Origin: JABDMH01 sp965223165
Lineage (GTDB): Bacteria > Bacteroidota > Bacteroidia > Chitinophagales > Saprospiraceae
Assembly: GCA_965223165.1 (NCBI GenBank)
Contig: CBDCVQ010000020.1
Span: 1,612,001-1,676,000 of the forward strand
Length of the DNA stretch: 64,000 bases
Direction: 5' to 3'
Shown: positions 45,201 to 53,735 of the stretch, piece after piece
Position numbering within the stretch: position 1 is the first letter of the stretch
How the letters are laid out: each line of letters begins with the position of its first letter
Notes under the pieces: model-generated
Told to the model about the DNA's origin: nothing
The model's database searches: none
Seen by the model: only the letters and a program-made list of their open reading frames with translations
Position numbers and translations under genes: made by a program

Positions 45201-45766
45201 AGAATACGATGGGTCGGATCTTTGATGAGACTGGGAGCGGCAATCAGCAGTGCTAGAAGTAGGAGCAGTGGTGGAAGGGCATATGGCAAGTACCTCCGGT
45301 TATTGCGCAGATCGATGGCGGCCTGAAAAGGCACCGGTTGGATCTCGGCCGTCTTCTGGTCAATGGAGGCAAGAACCAGCTCCCTCGAGGCGGCGGAATC
45401 GGCCTGTCGGTTCAGATGCAATATGTTGATGAGCTTGTCTTTGACATCCTCGAAATGCAGGCCAATGATCTCTGCCGCTTTCTCATGCGAAATGATCTTA
45501 CCCAATTTGAAGTAATGCACGATCGGCAAGGCTATCCACTGAAACAGAGCCACGGCCGAAATCAGCAGGAAGGAGAAGAACAGAAGCTTGCGTACACCCG
45601 TACCAAAGTAAAACAGGTGCTCTGCCAAAGCAAATGCCAGAAAACACAGAACCAACAATCCAACAGTATACAGACTGCCTCGAATCAGTTGATTAACATA
45701 ATACTTGCGAGTAAACCGGTCTAGTTTCTCCAGTAAGATTTGATAGCTTGAATTTGCTCGGGACAT
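42233..45766 (-). CDS. DUF4175-like giant membrane-anchored coiled-coil protein
   Basis: The 1177-residue protein has two N-terminal transmembrane helices (GSLYTVGLLVLCFLAFALAE; LFFSFLLISAVALFQWIAL) and a third at about residues 155-170, then a beta-rich region to about residue 480. The second half is extremely rich in Glu, Gln, Lys and Asp: long predicted coiled coils, an acidic low-complexity stretch near residues 690-780, Met/Gln-rich repeats (QQMAEQMQQQMEQGDMEQME) and a C-terminal coiled coil. This fits the DUF4175 family of Bacteroidota. Function is unknown; an envelope-anchored scaffold is a guess. Directly upstream of the RsbW-like gene. Confidence 0.8.
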   Translation of the reverse strand: MSRANSSYQILLEKLDRFTRKYYVNQLIRGSLYTVGLLVLCFLAFALAEHLFYFGTGVRKLLFFSFLLISAVALFQWIALPIVHYFKLGKIISHEKAAEIIGLHFEDVKDKLINILHLNRQADSAASRELVLASIDQKTAEIQPVPFQAAIDLRNNRRYLPYALPPLLLLLALLIAAPSLIKDPTHRILKNSTAFEREAPFYFHVENESLDVPQYEDFQLSVSISGEYLPEEAFVTVNGFQYRMKQEAADRYSYVFNNVQQDISFSVESSGVTSKDYSLHVLKKPNILNFTTELDYPAYINRRDEQLSNVGDLVIPQGTKVDWIFQSVNTERLDFVLDGQETEEAARLGTDSYTISKRIYRNGQYKLVIGNEQLPKGDSISYTISVIPDLHPTIGLKQFVDSADQKLLYLVGDASDDYGLTRLTFNYHITNEGQSQSEPIVIELNQPTNKRIGFDHVFDVNGLELRPGDQVNYYFEVWDNDGVSGRKSSRTSVLKYAQPTKEEFEEKEDSNEEEIKRSLEKAHAESEKIRKEFKQLREKALQQKSMDWQMKKELEDLLDRQKSLENEIQEAKDRFDENLENQPEFEEVSPEMQEKQERLQEMFEELADEETRELMEKISELLEELEKDEALKMMEDMEMNEEELSMELERLKELFKQLELERDLQQEIEKLQELAEEQKDLSEKTDPENLEAPKDEQEEDEADSQDNASDANQEEQAEEENQGEQQSDAEEDQEESSEPQSEDSAQDEETESDEESSKSLEEQQQDINEAFEEIRENLEELQERNEELQAPKEMGDNEDGMQDIEQDLNQSLQQLQKNQKKSASKSQKNASQKMQQMAEQMQQQMEQGDMEQMEEDMAAMRQLLENLVTLSFEQEDLMGTFNRTHTSTPKYTDLVQNQHKLEDDFHLIEDSLTALSQRVYQIESFVLEKVAEVKGHMKKSIKLLEDRKKAQASDNQQRTMKNVNDLALMFSESMNQMQQQMAAMMSGSQMCTKPGGGKPKDGQGQVPMDKISKGQQELNGEMQKMKEGMDKGGQEGSSKEFATMAAKQAALRKALRDLQREKQSQGKGSKELEQILEQMDHIETDLVNKRLTNEMLKRQQDILTRLLESERAEREREYENKRESKTAEEEERQLPPSVEEYIKQREAQIEPFKKVSPALKPYYKQLVEEYYKSLKEN

Positions 45767-46018
45767 ATTATCGCAGTGGCAATCTTGAGTTCACAAAAAT
45801 TATACCTTAAATCATACCGATAGCCTCCTAGAAAGGTTTTCTAGCGATAAAGGTTTAACATAACTTACAATGAAAATGAGGCCGCGCTTATGTAAAAAAC
45901 GGTAAAACAAGGGGATAAGTTAAACTCTTTCAATCAATGAAGCAACCGATTGCACCGCAAATGCCGTCATTGTGGAGCAGTAGCCTTTAAGGTAATTCTT
46001 TTGATAGTAAGACGTCGT

Positions 46019-46663
46019 CTAGCGGCCGCTACCACAAACTTGCAGGCCTTCGACGTATTTTGAGAAACGAGTGCGACGAAAGGGCAGGAACTGACGTATC
46101 CAGTCAGCATCTTGGTGGTATTCGACATTATACTTCAGCTCCAAGATGATTGTGCTGACCCGCTGCAGGGGCTGCTTGCCGAGGTCGGTCTGAGCGCCAT
46201 AGGCCAAATTGCGATCAATCGTGATGCGAAATCGGCCATCCCACGTAGCAAAATAGCTGCGTAGGTAAGAGTTGGAGGAGACAGGCAGCAGTGGGGCAGG
46301 CAGCGTCCCATCTTTCTTGATCGCGTGGATTTGATTGATGAGATTGGCCATGACAAAATCCTGCAAGGTGTGACTCACCTTGTGGCCGATAAGGTTCTCC
46401 TTTATTTTGATCTCAAGTTTGGGATGCCGGATGGTAGACCACTCATCCCCGTACCAGCGGATGCGGTGTTTGCGTCGGTGGGAGACCCCGGCCACCGTCT
46501 CACGATAAGCATCATATGCGGCATTGTCAAAATAGATGTTGTTGATGATGCGATCGGGATACGTCCGGACAAAGGAGGCTGGATGTTGACGTATGATTGC
46601 TAGGCTTTGCTGGTACGTGACCAACCCCGGACTGTATTTGAGTTCATGCCTTTTTTGACTCAT
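46019..46663 (-). CDS. VTC domain protein, polyphosphate polymerase-like
   Basis: The 214-residue protein matches the VTC catalytic tunnel fold: RHELKYSPG, NNIYFDNAAYDAYRETV, RRKHRIRWYG (basic substrate-binding strand), LEIKIKEN, LELKYN and RFSKYVEGL. In yeast Vtc4 this domain makes polyphosphate from ATP; bacterial stand-alone copies are usually next to DUF4956 membrane proteins, as here (DUF4956 gene 33 bp upstream). The polymerase role is inferred from family and context. The 252-bp gap downstream of the DUF4175-like start holds only a small hairpin (45829-45845). Confidence 0.88.
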   Translation of the reverse strand: MSQKRHELKYSPGLVTYQQSLAIIRQHPASFVRTYPDRIINNIYFDNAAYDAYRETVAGVSHRRKHRIRWYGDEWSTIRHPKLEIKIKENLIGHKVSHTLQDFVMANLINQIHAIKKDGTLPAPLLPVSSNSYLRSYFATWDGRFRITIDRNLAYGAQTDLGKQPLQRVSTIILELKYNVEYHQDADWIRQFLPFRRTRFSKYVEGLQVCGSGR

Positions 46664-46696
46664 CTGCTTGATAATCAGCTTGGTGGCTGAGCGATG

Positions 46697-47371
46697 CTAG
46701 ATGACAAGATCGGGCTTATCCACAAAGGAGATGGTCGTCGAGTCTGACAGCTCGGCCAGCGAAGCCCGGGCCTGCTCCAGGTTGTTCAGATCATCGACAT
46801 TGCAGATGTACGAAAGATCCAACCGGCCCTCGATTTGATCCATCCTTTTTAGCTCTACGTATTTGAAGTGACGTTTTAGAATCTCGCTGACCTGCGACAA
46901 TGCGATGCGGTCGGTGTTGACATTGACAAACATCTTGTCCTCCAGCCTGAAAGATTGTCCCCGGATGGTCTGGTTGAAGTAGATCAAGGGTAGGATGCAC
47001 GCCACGGCCAGGAGTGCTAGCAATGGCTTGTTGGCACCGGTCACCAGACCAATGGCGATCGTGAGAAATAGGTAGGTGAGCTCCTCGGGATCTTTGATGG
47101 CTGCCCGAAATCGCACGATGGACAAGGCACCGACAAGCCCCAGCGACAGCGCCAGCGAAGACTTGATCACCGTGATTATGAGAAAGGTAGTCAGCGCCAG
47201 CGGGATAAAATTTAGCGCGAATTTGCGTCGATTGGAGATGCTGGTGCCAAACCGGATATAAAACCACCGAAGTAGGAGGCCCAAGATGGCAGCCGTGCCC
47301 AGGTTGATCAGAAACTCCGTGAGGTTGACGGTCGAGTTAAACTCCTGCAGGTACTCTTCAAATCGCAACAT
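46697..47371 (-). CDS. DUF4956 family membrane protein
   Basis: The 224-residue protein has about four transmembrane helices in the first 130 residues (FLINLGTAAILGLLL, FIPLALTTFLIITVI, SLALSLGLVGALSIVRFRAA, LLALLAVACILPLIYF) and a soluble C-terminal domain. The segment GLVGALSIVRFRAAIKDPEELTYL is the DUF4956 signature. DUF4956 genes are typically paired with VTC-domain polyphosphate polymerases and may form the membrane channel of that system. Here it precedes the VTC gene. Confidence 0.88.
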   Translation of the reverse strand: MLRFEEYLQEFNSTVNLTEFLINLGTAAILGLLLRWFYIRFGTSISNRRKFALNFIPLALTTFLIITVIKSSLALSLGLVGALSIVRFRAAIKDPEELTYLFLTIAIGLVTGANKPLLALLAVACILPLIYFNQTIRGQSFRLEDKMFVNVNTDRIALSQVSEILKRHFKYVELKRMDQIEGRLDLSYICNVDDLNNLEQARASLAELSDSTTISFVDKPDLVI

Positions 47372-47489
47372 GCATCTCTGGGTTAGGGGACAAATGTCGC
47401 GATTTTTTCGGGTTCATTACCAGGGACCGGACTACTCAAAATGGAGATCTGCGCCACGGCAAAACGGGCTACACCTGCCTAGGTCGCGG

Positions 47490-49742
47490 TCACTGCAGAG
47501 GGTAGTTATCAAGTAGGCGCTGTCCATCGGTGGAGGTGACCATTACCCGATTTATATGCGGGTTGATCAAGAGATTGTCCACCGTGATGCGCCGGCCCAA
47601 CAGGGTGATTTGCTGATACGCAGCGCTGGCCAGGGCTATCTCCACGCGCACCCAGCCGTCGACAATGTCGGGGATCTCGCGGATGCTGATCTTCTCCCCG
47701 CTAGATAAGTCGTCCCTGCTGGGACCATGTCGGTACTCCACCATAGGCATGCCGTCATAGGTGGGATCGATATAAACCCAGAAGGAAGCCGATCGCTGCC
47801 GGCCGTCTTGAGGCAAGGAGCCGGAGAAGACAGTTAGGGGCCCCTTTCGCTGGTATGCCGCACCGTCACCCGAGAAGGTCGGCTGGCCGTGCTTTGCGTC
47901 TTCAAATCCATCGTAGATCACTCCGTTGCAGTCATCGCATCGCAAGACTTCTCCGCGCTGCTGCCGCTCATCTGGCAAGGTCACCGATACGGGGGATACC
48001 GAGTCAGCAAGGGCGCTCAGCGGGAGCCGCGACAACGTGATATAATCATCCTCCCAAAACGTTGCCGCGCGCTCAACCAATCGCTGTTCTCCCACGGAGA
48101 GTTTGGCCCCCTTGGCCACCAGCAGCAGCAGGGGCGCTTCGGCCATATCATTTAGGCGCTCCTTGCGAATACGTGGATCTGCAATGAGCTGCAGATTACT
48201 ATGACTTTGAGAGAGCGAAGCACGCGACGCGGCTGACTGGATGATGGGAAGACCGGTGTGGTACGCACATTTCAGACTTTCGTGGTAGCCAGACATGTTG
48301 GCCTTTCGTTGCATTTTGTCGGTGCTAGCCACGAGCGGTAATGCCAAGATTCCCTGAAAGTCGGAGATCTTCTGAGTTGCCTGCTCAAACCGCCCCAGAT
48401 ACTCGGCACTGGTGCTTTCCAGCTTGTCATTCTTCTTTAGCAGCCCGTTGGTGTGATGGCGATAGTAGCCCGCTGCGTCAAAGATCCAGAAGAGCAGGCA
48501 AATCAAGAGACCTGCGGTCGCCAGCCGGCGCCAGGTGCCCTCCCGTAGCAATTTGTAGAGATGATAGATCTGATAAGCCGCATATACGTTTATGACGTAG
48601 TAGAAGATCCAAGCAAAACGCCCCAGGGCTCTAAACTGCTTGAGCGCCGGCACCCAGTCGGTGAGAAACTGCAGACCCCATCGAAAGGGCAGGCACATGG
48701 AGTAAGCCAGCACAATGACCGAGGCGATGAGGAAGTCTTTGTGAGGAAGTTCATCTGGCCAGCGTCTTTCCAAGCCCATCAAACGCATCGCGCCCGCGAT
48801 CAACCAGTATACCACCACCAGCAAAGCCGGAGTGCCGATAAATGCTCTCCCCTCCCAAATGACTTTTGGCTTGAACAAATCCATCACGACCTGAGTCACC
48901 GCAGAAAAGTGCGGCAGCAAGACGCTGGATATCGTGGCGTAGTAGCTGTAGAAGCCGTACGGAGCCGTGGGCCGATCGACGACCGGATCGGTCCAAAAAG
49001 TCAAGCCTTGATAAAACAGGATAGGCACCGACGCAATGACTAGCAAATGCCAATAGCGTACGGCGACCCTGCTCAGAGAGCGACTACGCACGAGTTTGAC
49101 TAGCAGATAGGCCAGCACAAACACGCTTCCTATGGCCAGATAGTAGAGATGCACCCCGCCAGCCAGAATCCCGGCCGCCACGCCGACGACGGTGTCCCGA
49201 TATTTCTTTTGCGAGTCTTCTATCTTGAGCAGCAATAGCCACCATAGGGCCAAAATGAGCGGATAGGACAGGCTCAGATGACCATGCATGCGGTGCAGTT
49301 GGGGCGATAAGAAGACCACGCAGAGTGCCACTATGCCGGCATACCAAGGGGGGAGGGTGTAGTGGCGCAGTAGAAAGTAGACGGCCAGGACGGCCAAGGG
49401 TATGGCTAGCAGCATGGACAAATTGAGGATGCCGACCGAGTGAGACCCCAGAGCGAGTACATGATCATCGATCCACTGCAGTAGCCAGACATAGATCGGA
49501 TGGCTGTCGACGAAAAAGAGGTGCTCACCATAGGGGTGGTTAATGCCTTCAAATCTCAGGCCCTCGCCATGCTTCAGGTGAAATCCAAATACAAAGTAGT
49601 TTTGTAATCCATCGCCGCTGTTGGCAAAGAGAAAGGCGTTGGGATGCTTTAATACCTCGCCAAAGCGCCCCCAAAGACAGGCCAGCGCCAGCAAGGGCAG
49701 TAGGATGATTGCGGGAAGCTCCCTCTTGATTTTACCTGTCAC
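47490..49742 (-). CDS. Large multipass membrane protein, GT-C glycosyltransferase-like
   Basis: The 750-residue protein has about a dozen transmembrane helices in the first 440 residues, then a long soluble C-terminal part. The first loop (ANSGDGLQNYFVFGF, INHPYGEHLFFVDSHP) has the Asp-rich external loop layout of GT-C fold glycosyltransferases that use lipid-linked sugars. The C-terminal ~200 residues (IYDGFEDAKHG...ASFWVYIDPTYDGMPMVEYR) look like a beta-sandwich carbohydrate-binding-like domain. The start codon is GTG at 49742. It stands upstream of the DUF4956/VTC pair; a specific substrate cannot be given. Confidence 0.6.
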   Translation of the reverse strand: MTGKIKRELPAIILLPLLALACLWGRFGEVLKHPNAFLFANSGDGLQNYFVFGFHLKHGEGLRFEGINHPYGEHLFFVDSHPIYVWLLQWIDDHVLALGSHSVGILNLSMLLAIPLAVLAVYFLLRHYTLPPWYAGIVALCVVFLSPQLHRMHGHLSLSYPLILALWWLLLLKIEDSQKKYRDTVVGVAAGILAGGVHLYYLAIGSVFVLAYLLVKLVRSRSLSRVAVRYWHLLVIASVPILFYQGLTFWTDPVVDRPTAPYGFYSYYATISSVLLPHFSAVTQVVMDLFKPKVIWEGRAFIGTPALLVVVYWLIAGAMRLMGLERRWPDELPHKDFLIASVIVLAYSMCLPFRWGLQFLTDWVPALKQFRALGRFAWIFYYVINVYAAYQIYHLYKLLREGTWRRLATAGLLICLLFWIFDAAGYYRHHTNGLLKKNDKLESTSAEYLGRFEQATQKISDFQGILALPLVASTDKMQRKANMSGYHESLKCAYHTGLPIIQSAASRASLSQSHSNLQLIADPRIRKERLNDMAEAPLLLLVAKGAKLSVGEQRLVERAATFWEDDYITLSRLPLSALADSVSPVSVTLPDERQQRGEVLRCDDCNGVIYDGFEDAKHGQPTFSGDGAAYQRKGPLTVFSGSLPQDGRQRSASFWVYIDPTYDGMPMVEYRHGPSRDDLSSGEKISIREIPDIVDGWVRVEIALASAAYQQITLLGRRITVDNLLINPHINRVMVTSTDGQRLLDNYPLQ

Positions 49743-49806
49743 CAGGTCCTAAATTAAGGATAATTTGCAGGTGTCTTGCCCGAGTCAGAGCCCTCCTATA
49801 TCTCGG

Positions 49807-52410
49807 TCACGTACCCAAGAACGAGGCATAGATCTCCCGGATCTGCTGATTGGACTCCGACGCTACAATCGACATGATCTTGTCCCGTAGCTGTCGGGCT
49901 CGATCGCCCTTATACTGAGTAAGAAAGGAGCACATCATGCGCACGGCAGCAATCTTGGTATATGGCGAGGAACTGGTATTTGATGCTACCTCTCCACTCA
50001 TGCTCAGCCACTGGTCTTGGGTCGTGTCTGAAGTCATTGACAGGATCTCTTCAAAGTGTGTATAAAACTCCAGCGCAGGAAGTCCCTGTACAGAGGCCAT
50101 GTGGTGGGTAAAGTAGGTCAGATGTGTGGTGTCTCCACTCTCACTGTAGATGGAGGACAGTGCGGCGACGATATCAGCCTGTTGTTCGTCTCGCAAGGCG
50201 GCAATCTCTTGGGTGCATCTGACTGGATCAAGCTGATGTAGGGTGCGAATGGCTGCCCCCACCACCGGATAGGCCTCCGAGCTGTTGATACTCTCGGCGA
50301 TGACCGCCTTGTCTTGGTCGGAGCCAAAGTGACCAAGTGCCCTGATCGCACTGGCTCGTACTTGACTGTGCGGATCCTGTCTGGCCGCATCGACAATCAT
50401 ATCATGATAGTCGGGGTACTGCGCCCAAGGCACATAGTCCAGGACCGAGCTTCTGACAGACCAAAAGGGATCACGGAGAGCTGACATCTTGACGGCGACG
50501 CTCGCCGAGTCGCTTCGACTGAAGATGGCCTGCAGCGCGGCCGTACGTACAGCCAGTGCATTGTCGGGCTGGTACATGCGGTGATAATCTTTGGGGCTGT
50601 AGTCTTGACAATAGATCTGTGCCAGCAAATCTCGACCGGGGTCGAGCACTACAAAGTCCGGCTCCTTTTCGAGCGCAATGGACATAACCTGCTTGCGCTC
50701 GTTTAGGGTAACAGGGAGTCGCTCGCGTGTACCATCGACATAATATATCTCAATCTCCGTCGGCAGTACAAACACAGCTGCATGTTCATCGGGATCTTGC
50801 ACCTGCTCAAACGACAGCTGAAGTTCACCCTGTGCAGGTTTCCACTCAAAAGCAAAGTCGAGCTCGGGGTGGCCCTCGTCCAGATACCATTGATTAAAGA
50901 ACCAATTCAGGTCTTCACCGGTCACGTCTTCAAAAGCAAGGCGGAGGTCATGTACTTCAGCGGCATCGAAGGCATGCTCGTTCAGATAGGTATTTAGTGC
51001 CACCTTAAAGGCCTTCTCTCCCACATATTTTCGCAACATATGCAAGACGAGTCCGCCCTTGTTGTAGCTGTGGGCATCAAACATGTCTTCATGCTCGTCA
51101 TAGCCAAATTCGATCAGCGGATGCGTATGATTGGAGGCTTCGTACAAGTAACCCTGCAACTCCTGCTGACGGTGGTGGTCGGCCCGGTCCTCGCCATATT
51201 TGTGCTCAAACCATAGGTACTCCCCGTAGTTGGCAAATCCCTCGTTCAGCGTCAGATTGGACCAAGATTCGCAAGTGACGTAGTCTCCAAACCAATGATG
51301 GATCAGTTCGTGGGCTACGATGTAGTCATTCCCATTATCGATCAACTCCCTTTGGTGCCGCTGCACGAAGTCACCAAAGATCACCGCTGTGGTGTTTTCC
51401 ATGGCGCCGGACACGTAGTCGCGTACTACGATTTGAGCATATTTCTGCCAGGGATAATCTAGGCCCATGTATTCGGAAAAGAAGTCCAACATTTCTCGAG
51501 TATGGGCGAAGATCGCCTTGGCATCTTCTTCGTATTTCTCCTCGACGTAATAGGAGACGTCGATACCATTCCATGTTTCGGTGACGACGGCAAACTCACC
51601 CACCGCCACCATAAAGAGGTAGGGAGCGTGCGGTAGGTCCATGATCCATAGGTCCGCCCGTTTGCCTTCTTCCACGGCCTCCGAGCTGACCAGGACACCA
51701 TTACTCAACGTCGTAAACCGATTGTCGACCGTCATCCGGATCTGCTGCGTACATCGCTCGTTGGGATGATCAATGGTCGGAAACCAGCGGGAGTTAAAAT
51801 CGGTCTCACCTTGGGTCCAAATCTGCTGGGGTTTGCTACCCTCTTCCCCGCGAGGGTTTATAAAAAACAACCCTTTGTCTGAGGTAATGGCCCGGCTGGC
51901 ACTTTCACCGGTCGACGGATGGGCTACATAGTCGATGCTGAGCTGGATGGTGTCTCCCTTCTCATGTGGGGTTTGCAGCGCTATCTTCAACTCACGGCCA
52001 TCATACTTGTAGTCGAGGGGCTGCCCGGTACGGCTTTCTTTAACGCTATTGATCTCAAAGCCTTTGGCATCCAGCACAAAGGTATCGACGGCGTAGAAAT
52101 AGGGCGTCAGCGTAAGGTGTGCCTGCCCGATGACCGCTTCCTCTTGCCAATCAAACGCCAGATCCAACGAGGTGTGCAGCAAGTCCACCCTCCGTGTGGC
52201 TGAGGCCCAATACACTGGCAGATCATAATTTGGGGTCTCTATCGGCGCCGGTTCTGGCTCGGGCGTGACCACCAATGTATCGAGATGTCGGATCTCCGTT
52301 TCTACCGGCGGAGCGGGTTGGTCCTCCGCTGGGACCTTGGCCATCTGCTTGGCGGTTCCACAGCCTAGGAGCAGACCGAAGAGTGTGGGCAAAAGGGATC
52401 TTACATGCAT
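49807..52410 (-). CDS. M1 family aminopeptidase lipoprotein with C-terminal HEAT-like repeats
   Basis: The 867-residue protein has a lipobox (LFGLLLGCG), an N-terminal beta-sandwich, the exopeptidase motif GAMENTTAVIFGD and the zinc site HELIHHWFGDYVTCESWSNLTLNEGFANYGEYLWFE (third ligand Glu in NEGF). After the catalytic helical domain the last ~250 residues contain repeated helix pairs such as PFWSVRSSVLDYVPW and DPHSQVRASAIRALGHFG, which are HEAT-like. It should remove N-terminal residues from peptides on the periplasmic or outer face of a membrane. Together with the other M1 gene at 33590 this gives two secreted M1 enzymes in the window. Confidence 0.93.
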   Translation of the reverse strand: MHVRSLLPTLFGLLLGCGTAKQMAKVPAEDQPAPPVETEIRHLDTLVVTPEPEPAPIETPNYDLPVYWASATRRVDLLHTSLDLAFDWQEEAVIGQAHLTLTPYFYAVDTFVLDAKGFEINSVKESRTGQPLDYKYDGRELKIALQTPHEKGDTIQLSIDYVAHPSTGESASRAITSDKGLFFINPRGEEGSKPQQIWTQGETDFNSRWFPTIDHPNERCTQQIRMTVDNRFTTLSNGVLVSSEAVEEGKRADLWIMDLPHAPYLFMVAVGEFAVVTETWNGIDVSYYVEEKYEEDAKAIFAHTREMLDFFSEYMGLDYPWQKYAQIVVRDYVSGAMENTTAVIFGDFVQRHQRELIDNGNDYIVAHELIHHWFGDYVTCESWSNLTLNEGFANYGEYLWFEHKYGEDRADHHRQQELQGYLYEASNHTHPLIEFGYDEHEDMFDAHSYNKGGLVLHMLRKYVGEKAFKVALNTYLNEHAFDAAEVHDLRLAFEDVTGEDLNWFFNQWYLDEGHPELDFAFEWKPAQGELQLSFEQVQDPDEHAAVFVLPTEIEIYYVDGTRERLPVTLNERKQVMSIALEKEPDFVVLDPGRDLLAQIYCQDYSPKDYHRMYQPDNALAVRTAALQAIFSRSDSASVAVKMSALRDPFWSVRSSVLDYVPWAQYPDYHDMIVDAARQDPHSQVRASAIRALGHFGSDQDKAVIAESINSSEAYPVVGAAIRTLHQLDPVRCTQEIAALRDEQQADIVAALSSIYSESGDTTHLTYFTHHMASVQGLPALEFYTHFEEILSMTSDTTQDQWLSMSGEVASNTSSSPYTKIAAVRMMCSFLTQYKGDRARQLRDKIMSIVASESNQQIREIYASFLGT

Positions 52411-52538
52411 ATCAAGAACGGGTGGTTTTATAGCTTAACAAAGACGACGACCAAGCTCTACAACGCATTTTGCCGCCCAATTAATGCCTAGTGGACGGTA
52501 ACACTGAAAGCGGAACGCCCGATCGCCTTGCGGGTTGA

Positions 52539-53357
52539 TCAAACGGCCAGGTCATATTCGCGTAGAGCATCATTGAGCGAGACCTTTTTATCTGTACTTT
52601 CCTTGCGCTGACCGATGATCAGGGCGCAGGAAACTTGAAAGTCACCAGCGGGAAAGGACTTGGTGAATGATCCGGAGATGACCACGCTTCGAGGGGGTAC
52701 GAATCCTCTGGATGTGACGGGTTCATCACCGGTCACATCGATGATTCGGGTGGACTTGGTGACCACTACGTTGGCCCCTAGTACGGCCTCGGCACCGATA
52801 CGCACACCCTCCACCACGATCGCCCTTGACCCAATGAAGCAGTTGTCTTCGATGATCGTCGGCGAGGCTTGCAAGGGTTCCAGCACCCCACCGATACCGA
52901 CACCGCCACTCAGGTGGACATTGCGTCCGATCTGGGCACAAGAGCCCACTGTAGCCCAGGTATCTACCATCGTGCCGCCACCTACCCAGGCGCCGATATT
53001 GACGAAGCTTGGCATCATGATCACTCCCTTCTCGAGATAGGAGCCAAATCGGGCGATCGCATGGGGCACTACACGTACGCCCTGGTCGGCGTAGTTGTGC
53101 TTGAGGGGGACCTTATCATGAAATTCAAACGGATCCAGGTGAATGGTCTCCATTTGCTGGATGGGAAAGTACAAGACGACTGCCTTCTTTACCCATTGGT
53201 TCACTTGCCACTCGCCCTGCGAGGTAGGTTCCGCCACTCGGAGCTTGCCCCGGTCCAGCAGGCCGATCACCTCGCGGATGGCGTCTTGGTATTTGGATTC
53301 AGCCAGTAGTGCGCGGTTCTCCCAGGCGTCAAGGATGTTGGACTTTAGTTCTTGCAT
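52539..53357 (-). CDS. dapD: 2,3,4,5-tetrahydropyridine-2,6-dicarboxylate N-succinyltransferase
   Basis: DapD transfers a succinyl group from succinyl-CoA in the diaminopimelate/lysine pathway. The 272-residue left-handed beta-helix protein has the hexapeptide repeats (IMMPSFVNIGAWVGGGTMVD, ATVGSCAQIGRNVHLSGGVG, NCFIGSRAIVVEGVRIGAEAV) and the C-terminal family block. Its length is typical (270-275). It directly abuts the mobile island: only 73 bp separate its ATG from the IS end at 53431, so its promoter lies in or next to IS-derived sequence. Confidence 0.96.
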   Translation of the reverse strand: MQELKSNILDAWENRALLAESKYQDAIREVIGLLDRGKLRVAEPTSQGEWQVNQWVKKAVVLYFPIQQMETIHLDPFEFHDKVPLKHNYADQGVRVVPHAIARFGSYLEKGVIMMPSFVNIGAWVGGGTMVDTWATVGSCAQIGRNVHLSGGVGIGGVLEPLQASPTIIEDNCFIGSRAIVVEGVRIGAEAVLGANVVVTKSTRIIDVTGDEPVTSRGFVPPRSVVISGSFTKSFPAGDFQVSCALIIGQRKESTDKKVSLNDALREYDLAV

Positions 53358-53379
53358 CAGGTCAGTATTTGTAGGCGGC

Positions 53380-53387
53380 CAAAGTTA
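53380..53387 (-). promoter_or_regulatory. Bacteroidota-type -7 box for dapD
   Basis: On the minus strand this reads TAACTTTG, a match to TAnnTTTG, 22 bp before the dapD ATG. It lies just outside the inverted repeat end of the ISAs1-type element. No -33 TTG was seen. Confidence 0.45.
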
Positions 53388-53439
53388 AACTAAAGTGCCT
53401 AAAGATCATCATCGACCCTGCAGCCCATGACAGGGCAAT

Positions 53440-53735
53440 CGCAAGAATCAGGTGACTAAGACTTTGATGATGGTCGTCGCACCAACCCGCCTTTTTCCTT
53501 CTAGTCTTGATGCCACACTTTAGCGTAGTTTCGTTCTTGAGTTTATTGAGCGCGATATGCCTGAGTAAAGCTATATTTTCTGGGCCATGCCCTTTTCTGA
53601 TCTTACACTCATCTTCACGAAAGGCAATGTCGAGGGTCCAATGGAGCTTGTTTTCTATTCCCCAGTGCTTCCTCACCACAGTATTGAGATGGGCACACTG
53701 GGCGGTAGTGAACTGATATAATACCAGCCACAACG
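53440..53735 (-). pseudogene. C-terminal fragment of ISAs1-family transposase
   Basis: The minus-strand frame encodes LNTVVRKHWGIENKLHWTL, DIAFREDECKIRKGHGPENI and ALLRHIALNKLKNE, then KTRRKKAGWCDDH: the conserved DDE-transposase C-terminus of the ISAs1 family, including the catalytic Glu in HWGIEN...ED. The upstream catalytic Asp region is missing and one frameshift is needed to read YYISSL into TTAQCAHLN. The frame runs out through the inverted repeat to a stop at 53362. The fragment is fused at about 53722 to the IS110 remnant. Confidence 0.85.
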
